Of a DNA stretch of 36,998 nucleotides, positions 1 to 7,371 are shown piece by piece. This DNA is from Parcubacteria group bacterium GW2011_GWA2_47_21 (GTDB lineage Bacteria; Patescibacteriota; Minisyncoccia; Phycocordibacterales; DSPV01), in the NCBI GenBank assembly GCA_001000545.1, contig LCOC01000002.1:1-36998 (forward strand). The letters are read 5' to 3'. The translations under genes and the position numbers were made by a program. A model generated the notes under the pieces. That model was not told the origin of the DNA and searched no databases. It saw nothing but the letters and a program-made list of their open reading frames with translations. Each line of letters begins with the position of its first letter. Positions within the stretch are counted from its first letter, which is position 1.

Positions 1-240
1 TGTCTTCCTCTCTACAAAGACCGCAAGATACCCGCTCCCTTTCCGCCCCGACACGATGAAGTCCGCCTCCCAATCTCCGAAAAACCTCCTTTTCTCAACC
101 TGTTTCGGTCGTTTGTCTATGAACGTCCGATTCGTAATGCCCGACGAAGCATGTGCCTCGTCTTGTTTCGTTTGCTTGCCGTAGCGCAGGTACTGCTCCA
201 GCTTTCTTCCGTAGATTTTGGTTGGAGTAGTCGCCGGTAG
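1..240 (-). CDS. IS30-family transposase, partial (runs off left edge)
   Basis: The minus strand encodes the central part of an IS30-type DDE transposase. Visible are a YLRYGKQ segment, the linker ITNRTFIDKRPKQVEKRR and the block GDWEADFIV, which in IS30 carries the first catalytic Asp, followed by GYLAVFVERKT. The rest of the catalytic core lies outside the window. The same frame stays open up to about position 564, but beyond about 240 I cannot see the usual N-terminal helix-turn-helix, and a plus-strand frame with its own terminator occupies that stretch. The 240 boundary is therefore a judgement. The element may be truncated at its 5' end. Terminal inverted repeats were not identified. 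Confidence 0.6.
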
Positions 241-418
241 CTTTGATTTCCCTGTAAGCCAAACAATTGAGCGGCTTATAGAGGAGGGGCTGTCTAAACT
301 GTCGCGCAAAGGAAAACTACTGACCTCCGCAGAGCGAGTGAAGATGGTTCGCGGGGCGTTAGAAACGAAAGGATTAACTCTAGTCCAAGTGGAAACTGTT
401 TTTATCCCTCTGATGTAA
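218..418 (+). CDS. small hypothetical protein (doubtful)
   Basis: A 66-residue frame opening with TTG just after an in-frame stop at 212. The C-terminal half looks protein-like, with charged helical stretches such as LTSAERVKMVRGALETKG. It is followed 24 bases downstream by a clear intrinsic terminator, which argues that something on this strand is transcribed. There is no ribosome-binding site at the TTG, and its first codons overlap the IS30 transposase remnant on the other strand. It may be the 3' end of a gene interrupted by the IS element. No family recognised. Confidence 0.3.
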   Translation: MVGVVAGSFDFPVSQTIERLIEEGLSKLSRKGKLLTSAERVKMVRGALETKGLTLVQVETVFIPLM

Positions 419-442
419 CCCCGAAGCAAGTTATTTACAGAG

Positions 443-466
443 CCGAGTGTCCGCACTCGGTTTTTT
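443..466 (+). terminator. intrinsic terminator
   Basis: A 7-bp stem CCGAGTG/CACTCGG with a 4-base loop is followed by six T. It closes whatever is transcribed through the frame ending at 418 and lies upstream of the next small gene at 495. Confidence 0.75.
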
Positions 467-494
467 GTTGACAAATGACAAGCGAGGTGAAAAG

Positions 495-731
495 ATGCAC
501 GCCGGACCAAGCACAACAATGACAACCGCCAACCAAGCACGACACAACGAATGCGCGCGACTAACTAGAGCGATAGCTAAAACAAAAGATGCGCTTCGGA
601 GAAAAGAGCTGCAAGGCGAACTATCTGATGTTCAAAGAATGTGCCGGCACACTAGCGCGAGAAAATGCCTCGGGCAACTGACGGAACCCTGTCCCATTTG
701 CTTTCGTCCCAAAGAACCCGAATTCAAATGA
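495..731 (+). CDS. small cysteine-containing hypothetical protein
   Basis: A 78-residue protein. The ATG at 495 is chosen over an upstream GTG at 447, because 447 lies inside the terminator hairpin and 495 has a good Shine-Dalgarno GAGGTG five bases upstream. The body is polar and helical (ARLTRAIAKTKDALRRKELQGEL). The C-terminus carries a set of cysteines (MC, KC, then PCPICFRP) that could bind a zinc ion. Its stop overlaps the start of the next gene as ATGA, so the two are probably translationally coupled. Size and pairing resemble phage or plasmid accessory genes. No function is recognised. Confidence 0.5.
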   Translation: MHAGPSTTMTTANQARHNECARLTRAIAKTKDALRRKELQGELSDVQRMCRHTSARKCLGQLTEPCPICFRPKEPEFK

Positions 732-925
732 AAACAACAACTGACATGCCGATTGACCCCCGGCAATTGGAATTCCGGCTCGTCTCGCCGCCCAAACCGA
801 AACAAATGGAAATGTTTAAACCGCCGGTGTTGCCAGAACCAAACGAACGCTGGTATTTTGCTCCGCGAGCCAAAGGCCGGGGGAAAGTTCAATTGCCGCC
901 CAAACGCTATGTCAACGAGCGTTAA
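728..925 (+). CDS. small basic, proline-rich hypothetical protein
   Basis: A 65-residue protein whose ATG (728) overlaps the preceding stop in the four-base ATGA arrangement, which decides the start. An upstream in-frame start at 665 would run inside the previous gene. The sequence is rich in Pro, Lys and Arg (SPPKPKQMEMFKPPVLPEP, then RAKGRGKVQLPPKRY) with no cysteine, membrane segment or recognised domain. It ends a few bases before an intrinsic terminator. Together with the upstream gene it forms a two-gene transcription unit of unknown role. Confidence 0.5.
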   Translation: MKTTTDMPIDPRQLEFRLVSPPKPKQMEMFKPPVLPEPNERWYFAPRAKGRGKVQLPPKRYVNER

Positions 926-930
926 CAACC

Positions 931-957
931 AAAAACGGACACGCCGTCCGTTTTTTT
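931..957. terminator. bidirectional intrinsic terminator
   Basis: Stem ACGGAC/GTCCGT with a five-base loop, flanked by A5 on the left and T7 on the right. It can therefore end both the small plus-strand operon and minus-strand uvrA, whose stop is at 996. Confidence 0.75.
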
Positions 958-995
958 ATTTCGACGGGCGAGGGGAAAAAGTCATCTTTTTCATT

Positions 996-3575
996 TTAAT
1001 TTTTAGTTTTCTTCAGTGTTTTCTTCAAATACTCTCCGGTATGCGTTTCGGCCGTGGCAATCTGCTCCGGCGTTCCCTTGGCAACCACTTGTCCTCCTCC
1101 GTCTCCCCCTTCCGGCCCGAAGTCAATGACATAATCGGCGGACTTGATGATATCCATATTATGCTCAATCACAACCACGGTATTTCCCCTATCCGCCAGT
1201 TTTTGAAGAATTTCAATAAGTTTTTTGACGTCTTCGTAATGTAATCCTATAGACGGTTCGTCTAAAAGATAAATGGTTTTTTCCAGATGCGCCCGGTAAA
1301 GCTCGGAAGAAATTTTTACCCGCTGAGCTTCCCCGCCAGAAAGCGTCGTGGCCGATTGACCAAGTTCTAAATATCCAAGTCCGACTTCCTCCAAGGTCTT
1401 TAGCCGGTCATAAATGGCCGGTATATCCTCAAAAAATTTTACGGCTTCTTCCACCGTCATATGCAAAACCTCGTCAACATTTTTCTTTTTAAACCTGACT
1501 TCAAGCGTCTCCTTCATAAAACGCTTGCCTTGGCAAATATCGCAAGTTACATAGACCGTCGGCAAGAAATGCATTTCCACGGCAATCTCGCCGTTTCCCG
1601 CGCAGGCCTCACATCGGCCCCCTGACACATTGAAAGAAAAACGGCCGGGACCGAAGCCCTTAAAGCGCGCCTCTTCCGTCGTCGCAAACATTTCTCTAAT
1701 GAAAGTCCAAGCGCCGGTATAAGTCGCCGGATTGGAGCGGGGCGTCCGGCCTATCGGACTTTGGTCAATTAAAATGGAGCGGCCCAAATATTCGCTGCCG
1801 GCAAATGACTTACAGTTGAAAATTTCGGCGCTCCGGTATCGCCGGTCAAACCGCGCCGCCAAATTTTTGTGAATTATTTCGTAAAGAAAAGTGGACTTGC
1901 CGGAACCGGAAACGCCGGTAACCGCAATCAGTTTCCCCAGCGGCAAATCAACATTGAGATTTTTGATGTTGAATAAATTCCCTCCGCGGATTTTAAGCGC
2001 GCCCTTGTTAGTGTCGCGCCGTTTTTTAGGTGTTTCAATATCTTTGTCGCCGCGGAGATATTCCAAGGTCAGCGATTTTGATTCGTTTTTTTTGGCGGTA
2101 ATGAGTTTCTCCAAATCCCCGGCCACTACCACCCTGCCGCCGTGAATGCCGGCGCCCGGCCCGATGTCCACGATAAAATCGCTTGAAAAAATCGTGTCTT
2201 CATCGTGTTCAACCACAATAATGGTATTGCCGCTGTCGCGAAGTTTGGTCAAGGTCTTCACTAATCGGGCATTGTCTCTGGCGTGAAGGCCGATGGTCGG
2301 CTCGTCCAAAACATAAAGCGCACCGACCAGACCGGAACCAAGCTGGCTGGCAAGGCGAATCCGCTGGGCTTCGCCGCCGGAGAGAGTGTGGGCGCGCCGG
2401 TCTAAAGTCAGATATTCTATTCCCACATCTTTCATAAATCGCAGCCGGTCGGCAATTTCCCGAAGCACCACCGTGGCGATTTCCCTTTCTTTCGCCGTTA
2501 ATTCCAAACCCTCAAAAAAATTCCAGGCGGCCTCAACGGAAAAAGCGCTAACCTCCACAATATTTTTACCGCCAATTAACACGTGAAGCGCTTCTGGACG
2601 AAGCCGAGCGCCCTGGCAAACCGAGCAGGGAACATCGCCGAAGAAATGCTTGGTGCCAAGCCCGTTGCAAGCGCTGCAAGCGCCGTAAGGAGAATTGAAA
2701 GAGAAAAGGCGCGGTTCAACTTCCGGATAAGCGAAACCGTCGTAAGGGCACATAAATTTCGCCGAAATCAGCCGTTCGCCTGAAGGCGAAACCACTTTAA
2801 TAAGCCCGCCGGACTCGTGAAGAGCTCTTTCTATCGCTTCAGTCAATCGCTCCATCACCCCCTTGTCCCTCCTTGACAGTTCGGTGGTAAAAAATTCGTC
2901 AGCTAAAACATCTATGCTGTGCTTTTTGTTTTTGTCTAGAATAATCCGTTCGCGAAGCTGTTTCGCCGCCCCGTCCAAAAGAATTTCTTTATAGCCCTTG
3001 CCGAGCAAATCGTAGAGCAGTTGATAATACTCGCCTTTCCGTCCGACCACCACCGGCGCAAAAATTTTTATTTTCCCGCCGTCCACCGCGACGCCAAGCA
3101 CTTTCTTTTTCCCGCTCGCGTCTTCCGAACTACGAATGGAATCCAAAATCGTCGCGGTGATTTCTTCGTTGGAGAGTTTTTTTATCGGTCTATTGCAAGT
3201 CAGGCAATGAGGGGCGCCGACTCTGGCAAAAAGCACTCTAAGATAATCGTAAATTTCGGTGGTGGTGGCGACGGTGGAACGCGGATTGTTGGAGCGGGAT
3301 TTTTGGTCAATGGAAATGGCCGGCGAGAGGCCGATGATTTCATCCACATCCGGCTTTTGCATCTGGCGTAGGAATTGCCTGGCGTAAGCCGACAATGATT
3401 CTACATAACGCCTTTGGCCTTCGGCGAAAATGGTGTCAAAGGCAAGCGACGACTTCCCCGAACCGGAAAGCCCCGTGAACACAATGAGCTTGTTGCGGGG
3501 CAACTCTACCGTGATGTTTTTCAGATTGTGAGTGCGAGCGCCTTTAACTATTATGGTTTCTAGTGGATTACTCAT
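996..3575 (-). CDS. uvrA: UvrABC excinuclease subunit A, compact form
   Basis: Damage-recognition ATPase of nucleotide excision repair, acting as a dimer that loads UvrB on damaged DNA. It has two ABC modules: Walker [10 protein letters not shown] (35-43) with signature LSGGEAQR (398-405) and DEPTIGLH, and a second Walker [10 protein letters not shown] (554-562) with LSGGEAQR (745-752) and DEPSIGLH. The C-terminal zinc module keeps four cysteines (655, 658, 678, 681). It is 859 residues, against about 940 in E. coli. The shortfall lies between [12 protein letters not shown] and [12 protein letters not shown] (about residues 303-320), where roughly 80-90 residues are missing. The first zinc site also reads CPYD (276-279) where CxxC is usual. 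ATG at 3575, no obvious Shine-Dalgarno. Confidence 0.97.
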   Translation of the reverse strand: MSNPLETIIVKGARTHNLKNITVELPRNKLIVFTGLSGSGKSSLAFDTIFAEGQRRYVESLSAYARQFLRQMQKPDVDEIIGLSPAISIDQKSRSNNPRSTVATTTEIYDYLRVLFARVGAPHCLTCNRPIKKLSNEEITATILDSIRSSEDASGKKKVLGVAVDGGKIKIFAPVVVGRKGEYYQLLYDLLGKGYKEILLDGAAKQLRERIILDKNKKHSIDVLADEFFTTELSRRDKGVMERLTEAIERALHESGGLIKVVSPSGERLISAKFMCPYDGFAYPEVEPRLFSFNSPYGACSACNGLGTKHFFGDVPCSVCQGARLRPEALHVLIGGKNIVEVSAFSVEAAWNFFEGLELTAKEREIATVVLREIADRLRFMKDVGIEYLTLDRRAHTLSGGEAQRIRLASQLGSGLVGALYVLDEPTIGLHARDNARLVKTLTKLRDSGNTIIVVEHDEDTIFSSDFIVDIGPGAGIHGGRVVVAGDLEKLITAKKNESKSLTLEYLRGDKDIETPKKRRDTNKGALKIRGGNLFNIKNLNVDLPLGKLIAVTGVSGSGKSTFLYEIIHKNLAARFDRRYRSAEIFNCKSFAGSEYLGRSILIDQSPIGRTPRSNPATYTGAWTFIREMFATTEEARFKGFGPGRFSFNVSGGRCEACAGNGEIAVEMHFLPTVYVTCDICQGKRFMKETLEVRFKKKNVDEVLHMTVEEAVKFFEDIPAIYDRLKTLEEVGLGYLELGQSATTLSGGEAQRVKISSELYRAHLEKTIYLLDEPSIGLHYEDVKKLIEILQKLADRGNTVVVIEHNMDIIKSADYVIDFGPEGGDGGGQVVAKGTPEQIATAETHTGEYLKKTLKKTKN

Positions 3576-3581
3576 AGAGAT

Positions 3582-3688
3582 AAAAATTAAAAGTGTAAAA
3601 CCAAAACCGCAAAATTAAAATTTAAAAGATAAAAGACAAAGTCCTTTTTGTTTTGAGTTTTAGTTTTCAGTTTCGCACTTTTAATTTC
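3582..3688. repeat. AT-rich intergenic palindrome
   Basis: Imperfect inverted repeat made of an A-rich arm (AAAATTAAAA, GCAAAATTAAAATT) and a T-rich arm (TTTTGAGTTTTAGTTTTCAG, CACTTTTAATTT). One of about twelve similar spacers in the window. Confidence 0.55.
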
Positions 3689-3757
3689 ACAAAGCGAAGC
3701 TCCCCAGAGTGTGACTCTAGGGTGTACCACCGGCGGTTCCCAGTATAACAGAGCTTC

Positions 3758-4171
3758 CTATGATGACAAAACTTTGGCCGCTTCGGCCACAATTTCATCC
3801 AAACCGGCGGTGGCCTTGATGAGATATTTAGTGGCGCCAAGCCGCATACCTCTTTCCAAATCGGCTTTTTGGCCGAGATTGGACAAAACAATCACCGGAA
3901 TATTTTTGGTCGTCTCGCCGCTTCTGATGCTCTTCAATAGGTCAAAACCGCTTACCCCGGGCAACAGGAGGTCAAGCAAAATCAAATCCGGCTTTACCGT
4001 CTCTAAAACTGCAAACGCCTCCTCGCCGTTTTTGGCATGATGAAGCTCGCATCCTTCGGTGGAAAGCCGCTCGGCGATGAGAGAACTTAGAAAATTATCA
4101 TCTTCAACCCAAAGAATTTTCTTGCCCGAAAGGATGGGGTTAGGAACTTTTTGTTTGTTTGGCTCGTCCAT
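3758..4171 (-). CDS. single-domain response regulator (CheY-like receiver)
   Basis: A 137-residue protein consisting of one receiver domain after a short polar N-terminus. The acidic pair is D24-D25 (VEDDNF), the phosphoacceptor is D67 (LILLDLLLPG), and the switch residues are S97 (VIVLSN) and K119 (YLIKA). There is no output domain, so it would act by protein-protein contact or phosphorelay. No histidine kinase gene lies nearby. It has a heptamer tandem repeat 13 bases upstream of its ATG, in the probable promoter or leader. Placed between uvrA and an exonuclease gene but separated from both by spacers. Confidence 0.92.
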   Translation of the reverse strand: MDEPNKQKVPNPILSGKKILWVEDDNFLSSLIAERLSTEGCELHHAKNGEEAFAVLETVKPDLILLDLLLPGVSGFDLLKSIRSGETTKNIPVIVLSNLGQKADLERGMRLGATKYLIKATAGLDEIVAEAAKVLSS

Positions 4172-4183
4172 AAAAGTGGGTAC

Positions 4184-4224
4184 TAGGAAGTAGGAAGTAG
4201 GAAGTAGGAAGTAGGAAGTAGGAA
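4184..4224. repeat. heptanucleotide tandem repeat upstream of response regulator
   Basis: Five perfect head-to-tail copies of TAGGAAG (4184-4218) followed by a sixth, imperfect copy. The array starts 13 bases upstream of the response-regulator start codon, so copy-number change would alter promoter spacing or leader length rather than reading frame. Confidence 0.9.
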
Positions 4225-4354
4225 TTTTGAAAATTTGTTACTAAAAGTCGCTCAAGTCGGGTTACTAATGAATACATTCTAGCATACTTACGAATTTCAC
4301 AAGCGCATTTGTCCACATAAAGAATTGAATATGATATAGGTCCTTGCGGCAAAC

Positions 4355-4406
4355 CTGCCTGCCCTGTCTGCGTCTGGACGCACAGGCAGGCAGGAACCAC
4401 GCGGGG
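4355..4406. repeat. GC-rich dispersed palindrome, copy 1
   Basis: A hairpin with arms CCTGCCTGCC and GGCAGGCAGG around an inner GCGTC/GACGC stem. Its right flank, 20 bases at 4387-4406 (CAGGCAGGAACCACGCGGGG), is repeated exactly at 9188-9207. The remaining stretch between the response regulator and the exonuclease gene shows no supportable gene. Confidence 0.75.
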
Positions 4407-4502
4407 GTCCTGACCTAATTTGCGTCACTCGCTCGGTAATAAAAAAGATGACTTCTTCCCCTCGCTCGCTAGGAAATAAAGACCACCGCAGATATTGGAG
4501 CT

Positions 4503-5087
4503 CTAAGCCGCAATCGGAAATTTTTCGTATTCGGGAAGGAGGCCCCTCTTATAAAAAAGCCGTGAGAACGCTTCGGCCTCTAGTTTAGCGTCTGCCAAGC
4601 CGTTGTGTTTACCCTCCCTTGGGCGCAAACCGACATATTTCAGAATTCTGTCTAAATTCAAGGCCGAATGACCTTTATCTTCGGGTGGTCTGATGCCGTG
4701 TTCTATCATATGAGAATAGCATACCGAGTGAAGGTCAATGGTGCGGTGGGCAAACTTCCAGTCCAAATGATAGCGGTGGGCGGTGGCTTGCAAGAAATCC
4801 CTGTCAAAAGCCGGATTCTGGCCGGCAATGGTCCTCTCCTTCGCTTCATTTGCCCAACGCAAAAAACTTTCAATCACCTCCCTGTCAGTTTTCTTTTTTG
4901 AGTCGGTAATCTCTTCGTTGGTGAAGCCGTTGATTTTAAGGGATTCTTTATCAACGTGAGCGCCGTCAAAAATGCGGCACTCTTCATAGAAGAGCCGCCC
5001 GGGATTTGAAAAATCAACCGCCCCCACCGAAAGGAGCGAGTGGCGAACTGGCGTTATACCGCTGGTTTCTACGTCAACAATAATCAT
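4503..5087 (-). CDS. DEDDh 3'-5' exonuclease (DnaQ/RNase T superfamily)
   Basis: A 194-residue stand-alone exonuclease domain. The metal-binding residues of the DEDDh group are in place: D5 and E7 (VDVETSG), D95 (NPAFDRDF), and H161 with D166 (HNGLADA). Members remove nucleotides from DNA or RNA 3' ends. This one could be the proofreading subunit of DNA polymerase III or an RNase T/oligoribonuclease-like enzyme, and sequence alone does not separate these. The start codon sits exactly six bases after a TATTAT -10 box (5094-5099, minus strand), predicting a leaderless or nearly leaderless mRNA. Confidence 0.85.
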   Translation of the reverse strand: MIIVDVETSGITPVRHSLLSVGAVDFSNPGRLFYEECRIFDGAHVDKESLKINGFTNEEITDSKKKTDREVIESFLRWANEAKERTIAGQNPAFDRDFLQATAHRYHLDWKFAHRTIDLHSVCYSHMIEHGIRPPEDKGHSALNLDRILKYVGLRPREGKHNGLADAKLEAEAFSRLFYKRGLLPEYEKFPIAA

Positions 5088-5093
5088 ACTTAT

Positions 5094-5099
5094 ATAATA
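5094..5099 (-). promoter_or_regulatory. -10 box, leaderless arrangement (exonuclease gene)
   Basis: TATTAT on the minus strand, six bases before the ATG at 5087. Transcription would begin at about the start codon. Confidence 0.45.
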
Positions 5100-5107
5100 C
5101 TAATGCT

Positions 5108-5157
5108 ACGAATAACAGGCAATGCGAATGCCACGAATAACAGGCAATGCGAATGCC
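5108..5157. repeat. 25-bp direct tandem repeat
   Basis: Two perfect adjacent copies of a 25-base unit (beginning ACGAATAACAGG, ending GCGAATGCC) at 5108-5132 and 5133-5157, with the first bases of a third copy following. It lies in the spacer between the zinc-ribbon gene and the exonuclease gene. Confidence 0.9.
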
Positions 5158-5195
5158 ACGAATTATTCGCATGAGCGGCATTGGTAGAGCCGCAA

Positions 5196-5223
5196 TCCCC
5201 CATCTCCTTGGAAAAGTGGGGGA
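5196..5223. other. GC hairpin downstream of the zinc-ribbon gene
   Basis: Inverted repeat TCCCCCA/TGGGGGA with a 14-base loop, just beyond the intrinsic terminator at 5229-5258. It has no T-run of its own and may be a back-up stop or an mRNA 3'-end stabiliser. Confidence 0.45.
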
Positions 5224-5228
5224 TGACA

Positions 5229-5258
5229 CAAAAAAGGCCGCCGATAGTTCGGGGGCCT
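5229..5258 (-). terminator. intrinsic terminator of the pyrF operon
   Basis: On the minus strand a hairpin closed by AGGCC/GGCCT is followed by TTTTTTGT. It lies 25 bases past the stop of the zinc-ribbon gene. Confidence 0.7.
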
Positions 5259-5282
5259 GTGTTATCCATGTATCCTAGCATC

Positions 5283-5486
5283 CTATTGTCGTATCCCCTT
5301 TCTTGCGAGGAACTCGCGCCTCTTACCGACATCCGTGTTGATCGGCGCTTCCGCATAGTATGTTCCTTGATAGCGACACCCTTCACGAGTGCACCTCATG
5401 ATAAAGATGTTGCTATCGCTTGGTCCGCCGCAGTATTCCATCGGCGTCCCGCATTGTGGGCACTTCATTTCAGGAATCTCGGACAT
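5283..5486 (-). CDS. small zinc-ribbon protein
   Basis: A 67-residue protein with KCPQCGTPMEYCGG near the N-terminus and MRCTREGCRYQG later, giving the C-x2-C ... C-x4-C spacing of a zinc ribbon. The ATG at 5486 is preferred to the GTG at 5492 because AAAGGA lies 7-8 bases upstream of the ATG. This Shine-Dalgarno directly follows the pyrF stop codon, so the gene is co-transcribed and probably coupled with pyrF. An intrinsic terminator follows. The cellular role is not apparent. Such ribbons bind nucleic acid or act as structural modules. Confidence 0.7.
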   Translation of the reverse strand: MSEIPEMKCPQCGTPMEYCGGPSDSNIFIMRCTREGCRYQGTYYAEAPINTDVGKRREFLARKGIRQ

Positions 5487-5499
5487 GGCCACTTCCTTT

Positions 5500-6357
5500 C
5501 TATCGGTACTGGTTGATGAAGTCGCGAAGTTTCTCCGTCTCGCGACGAGCCGCTTCCGCGAAGTCCGCGCCTTTCGAGGCGAAGATGATGCTACGCGAAG
5601 AGTTGATGATCATGCCATATCCGCGACTGTCCTTGCCCGCCGAAACGGTCTTCTCCACATCGCCACCTTGCGCGCCGATACCCGGAATGAGTATCGGCAT
5701 ATCACCGACGAGTCCGCGGATTTCGCGGAGTTCATCGGGATATGTTGCGCCGACGACGAGCGCGCAGTTGCCGTTCTTGTTCCACTCGCTTGCGACACGA
5801 CGCGCGACTACGCGGTAAAGCGGTCCTTGTCCGAGCACGATCAAGTCCTGAAACTCACCCGCGCCCGGATTGGATGTGCGGCAGAGCACGAAAATGCCTT
5901 TCTCTTTTCGTTCCAGAAACGGTTGGAACGATTCTCTTCCCGTATATGGATTAACGGTAACCGCATCTGCCTTCAAATAATCAAACGCGTCCCCGGCATA
6001 TTTTACATTTGAGTTAGCGTTGTCGCCGTATTTTGCGTCCAAAATTATAGGGACATTCGGTGCAACCTCATTGATATACGTGATGGTCTCACGAAGTGGA
6101 ATCCAACCCTTATTTTGACCGTAGAATGCCAGATTGAATTTGTAGGCACACACGAGGTCTTTTGTCACTTTCACGATTGCGCGGTTGAAAGTTTGAATAT
6201 GGCTTGCAATCGACGCACCCAGGAAACTACCGTCACCATCGGTCAATCTCTGGCTAGCTTCCGGAATTTTTTCAAAATCACTATCCAATCCCACGCAGAC
6301 GAAGTTACCGCGAGACCATTGGGCTTCCAGCATTTGTCGGAAGTTTCTGTTATTCAT
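5500..6357 (-). CDS. pyrF: orotidine 5'-phosphate decarboxylase, family 2
   Basis: Decarboxylates OMP to UMP, the last step of pyrimidine synthesis. The 285-residue product has FVCVGLDSDFEKIP near residue 19, FNLAFYGQNKGWI near 74, the catalytic D107-A-K109-x-x-D112 cluster (DAKYGDN), and the phosphate-binding end PGIGAQGGD plus INSSRSII, all of the longer family 2 (mycobacterial-type) enzyme. The frame is open a further 42 codons upstream, but that extension resembles nothing, and the domain begins right after the ATG at 6357. No other pyr gene is in the window. The gene pairs with a small zinc-ribbon gene downstream. The 5' leader can form hairpins, noted separately. Confidence 0.93.
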   Translation of the reverse strand: MNNRNFRQMLEAQWSRGNFVCVGLDSDFEKIPEASQRLTDGDGSFLGASIASHIQTFNRAIVKVTKDLVCAYKFNLAFYGQNKGWIPLRETITYINEVAPNVPIILDAKYGDNANSNVKYAGDAFDYLKADAVTVNPYTGRESFQPFLERKEKGIFVLCRTSNPGAGEFQDLIVLGQGPLYRVVARRVASEWNKNGNCALVVGATYPDELREIRGLVGDMPILIPGIGAQGGDVEKTVSAGKDSRGYGMIINSSRSIIFASKGADFAEAARRETEKLRDFINQYR

Positions 6358-6596
6358 AAGGATATGTTTCAAAGGGCGAGCGTGCGCTATGCACACCCAA
6401 TTTACCAAGACCCGCTTGGCAAAATTTCCATTTCCCACTCTACCCGATAGGCAACACGAAATCAACCGAAAACATGGACTCACAAAGTGCGATATTTATC
6501 GGATTTGTCTCTGTCTACCCACACTTAATACTAAATACTTTATACCAAATACTTACTGGGATGTCCATTCAGCCCCGCCCCTTGGGGCGGGGTTCT
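6358..6596 (-). promoter_or_regulatory. pyrF upstream region with leader hairpins
   Basis: There is no convincing gene in this stretch. On the minus strand it contains TTGGTATAAAGTATT-like promoter material around 6520-6545, and two hairpins close to the pyrF start: CCAAG/CTTGG (6405-6419) and GTGC/GCAC inside GGG/CCC (6374-6398). These could shape a regulatory leader, but no known pyrimidine attenuator was recognised. Confidence 0.3.
6573..6592 (-). terminator. strong GC hairpin, probable 3' end of the Ada-like gene
   Basis: Perfect 9-bp stem CCCCGCCCC/GGGGCGGGG beginning 4 bases after the stop of the minus-strand gene at 6597. No T-run follows on the minus strand (a short TTCTTT follows on the plus strand), so intrinsic termination is only plausible. 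Confidence 0.4.
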
Positions 6597-7043
6597 TTAC
6601 TTCAGTCCCTTGCAATTCGCCGCCGGCATATAACCTTTGGCGCGAGCGGCCTCGGCAGAATCAAAATAAATTTTGTTTTGCTCGCTTATTTGTTTGGCGC
6701 CGGCGCACCACGGAAAGTGATATTTGCTGCCGTTTTTGGAAGCGACCACTTGGCCGCCGGAATTTGTCACTGACGGCAGAACAGATTTTTTTTCCGCGCG
6801 CGTTTCCCGCTCCCCCTCCAAAGCGCCCGAAACAGCAACAGCGCTGGCCGGTAAAACGAAGGGCTCTTTTATCAAAATTCCCCGCCCCTTTTTATAAGAA
6901 TCCAATACCGAAAGCCGGCCAAGGCCAAATGACGCAAAACAGGCCAAAATTATCAAAATCACGGAAGCGTTTCTTGGCTCCACGAACTTTCTGCCCAAAT
7001 CCTTGATTTTTCCCAGAAGTTCCGTTACACTATGTCCCATCAT
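6597..7043 (-). CDS. membrane-anchored protein with Ada-type metal-binding domain
   Basis: A 148-residue protein. Residues about 26-43 form one membrane helix ([17 protein letters not shown]), followed by a linker of about 55 residues and a C-terminal module [15 protein letters not shown] ... [11 protein letters not shown] with H109, C113 and C144. That module matches the small metal-binding domain found at the N-terminus of Ada and at the ends of some nucleases and surface proteins. Most cysteines of the Ada site are absent, so zinc binding is uncertain. Start: two consecutive ATGs, the first being six bases after a perfect TATAAT. Divergent from rpmA. The location implies an extracytoplasmic C-terminal domain if the N-terminus is inside. 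Confidence 0.75.
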   Translation of the reverse strand: MMGHSVTELLGKIKDLGRKFVEPRNASVILIILACFASFGLGRLSVLDSYKKGRGILIKEPFVLPASAVAVSGALEGERETRAEKKSVLPSVTNSGGQVVASKNGSKYHFPWCAGAKQISEQNKIYFDSAEAARAKGYMPAANCKGLK

Positions 7044-7049
7044 TATTTA

Positions 7050-7055
7050 ATTATA
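7050..7055 (-). promoter_or_regulatory. -10 box, leaderless arrangement (Ada-like gene)
   Basis: Perfect TATAAT on the minus strand, followed by TAAATA and the ATG at 7043. The expected transcription start coincides with the start codon. Confidence 0.55.
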
Positions 7056-7087
7056 GCAGAGGAAAATTTTTTCTAAAATCCAACACC

Positions 7088-7360
7088 ATGGCGACAAAAA
7101 AAGCCGGCGGAACGGCAAAAAACTTAAGGGACTCGCAACCCAAATATCTCGGCGTTAAACTTTACGACGGCGAAACAGCCGATGTCGGCTCTATCATCGT
7201 GAGACAGCGGGGCACGAAAATCCTGCCGGGAGACAATGTCGGCCTAGGCAAAGACCATACTCTGTTTGCGTTGAAATCGGGTAAAATAAAATACGGCAGA
7301 AAGAGAAAAGTCGGTTTCAATCGGCAAACTCTGGTGAAAAAAGTGGCGAATGTGATTTAA
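7088..7360 (+). CDS. rpmA: 50S ribosomal protein bL27
   Basis: A 90-residue bL27 whose N-terminal tail reaches the peptidyl-transferase centre. The diagnostic start [16 protein letters not shown], then [27 protein letters not shown] and [14 protein letters not shown] are all present. The N-terminus begins directly with the mature tail, so no removal of a propeptide of the Firmicutes type is expected. It is not adjacent to rplU (bL21), with which it is often paired. A TAAAAT element at 7074-7079 may be its -10 box. Convergent with rplI, 11 bases between stops. Confidence 0.97.
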   Translation: MATKKAGGTAKNLRDSQPKYLGVKLYDGETADVGSIIVRQRGTKILPGDNVGLGKDHTLFALKSGKIKYGRKRKVGFNRQTLVKKVANVI

Positions 7361-7371
7361 TCTTTTAGGAT

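Noticed and set aside
447-494. GTG at 447 as start of the small cysteine protein
   Set aside because: It lies inside the terminator hairpin. The ATG at 495 has a proper Shine-Dalgarno site.
4140-4400. Minus-strand frame encoding repeated SYFLLPT motifs
   Set aside because: The motif is the translation of the TAGGAAG repeat, not a protein family.
5389-6012. Long plus-strand frame of 207 residues opposite pyrF
   Set aside because: Shadow of pyrF and the zinc-ribbon gene. The minus-strand proteins have clear domains, and this frame has low-complexity, Arg/Ser-rich content.
6357-6483. N-terminal extension of pyrF to an upstream ATG
   Set aside because: The extra 42 residues match no family feature and lie in the promoter/leader region. 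The domain begins at the ATG at 6357.
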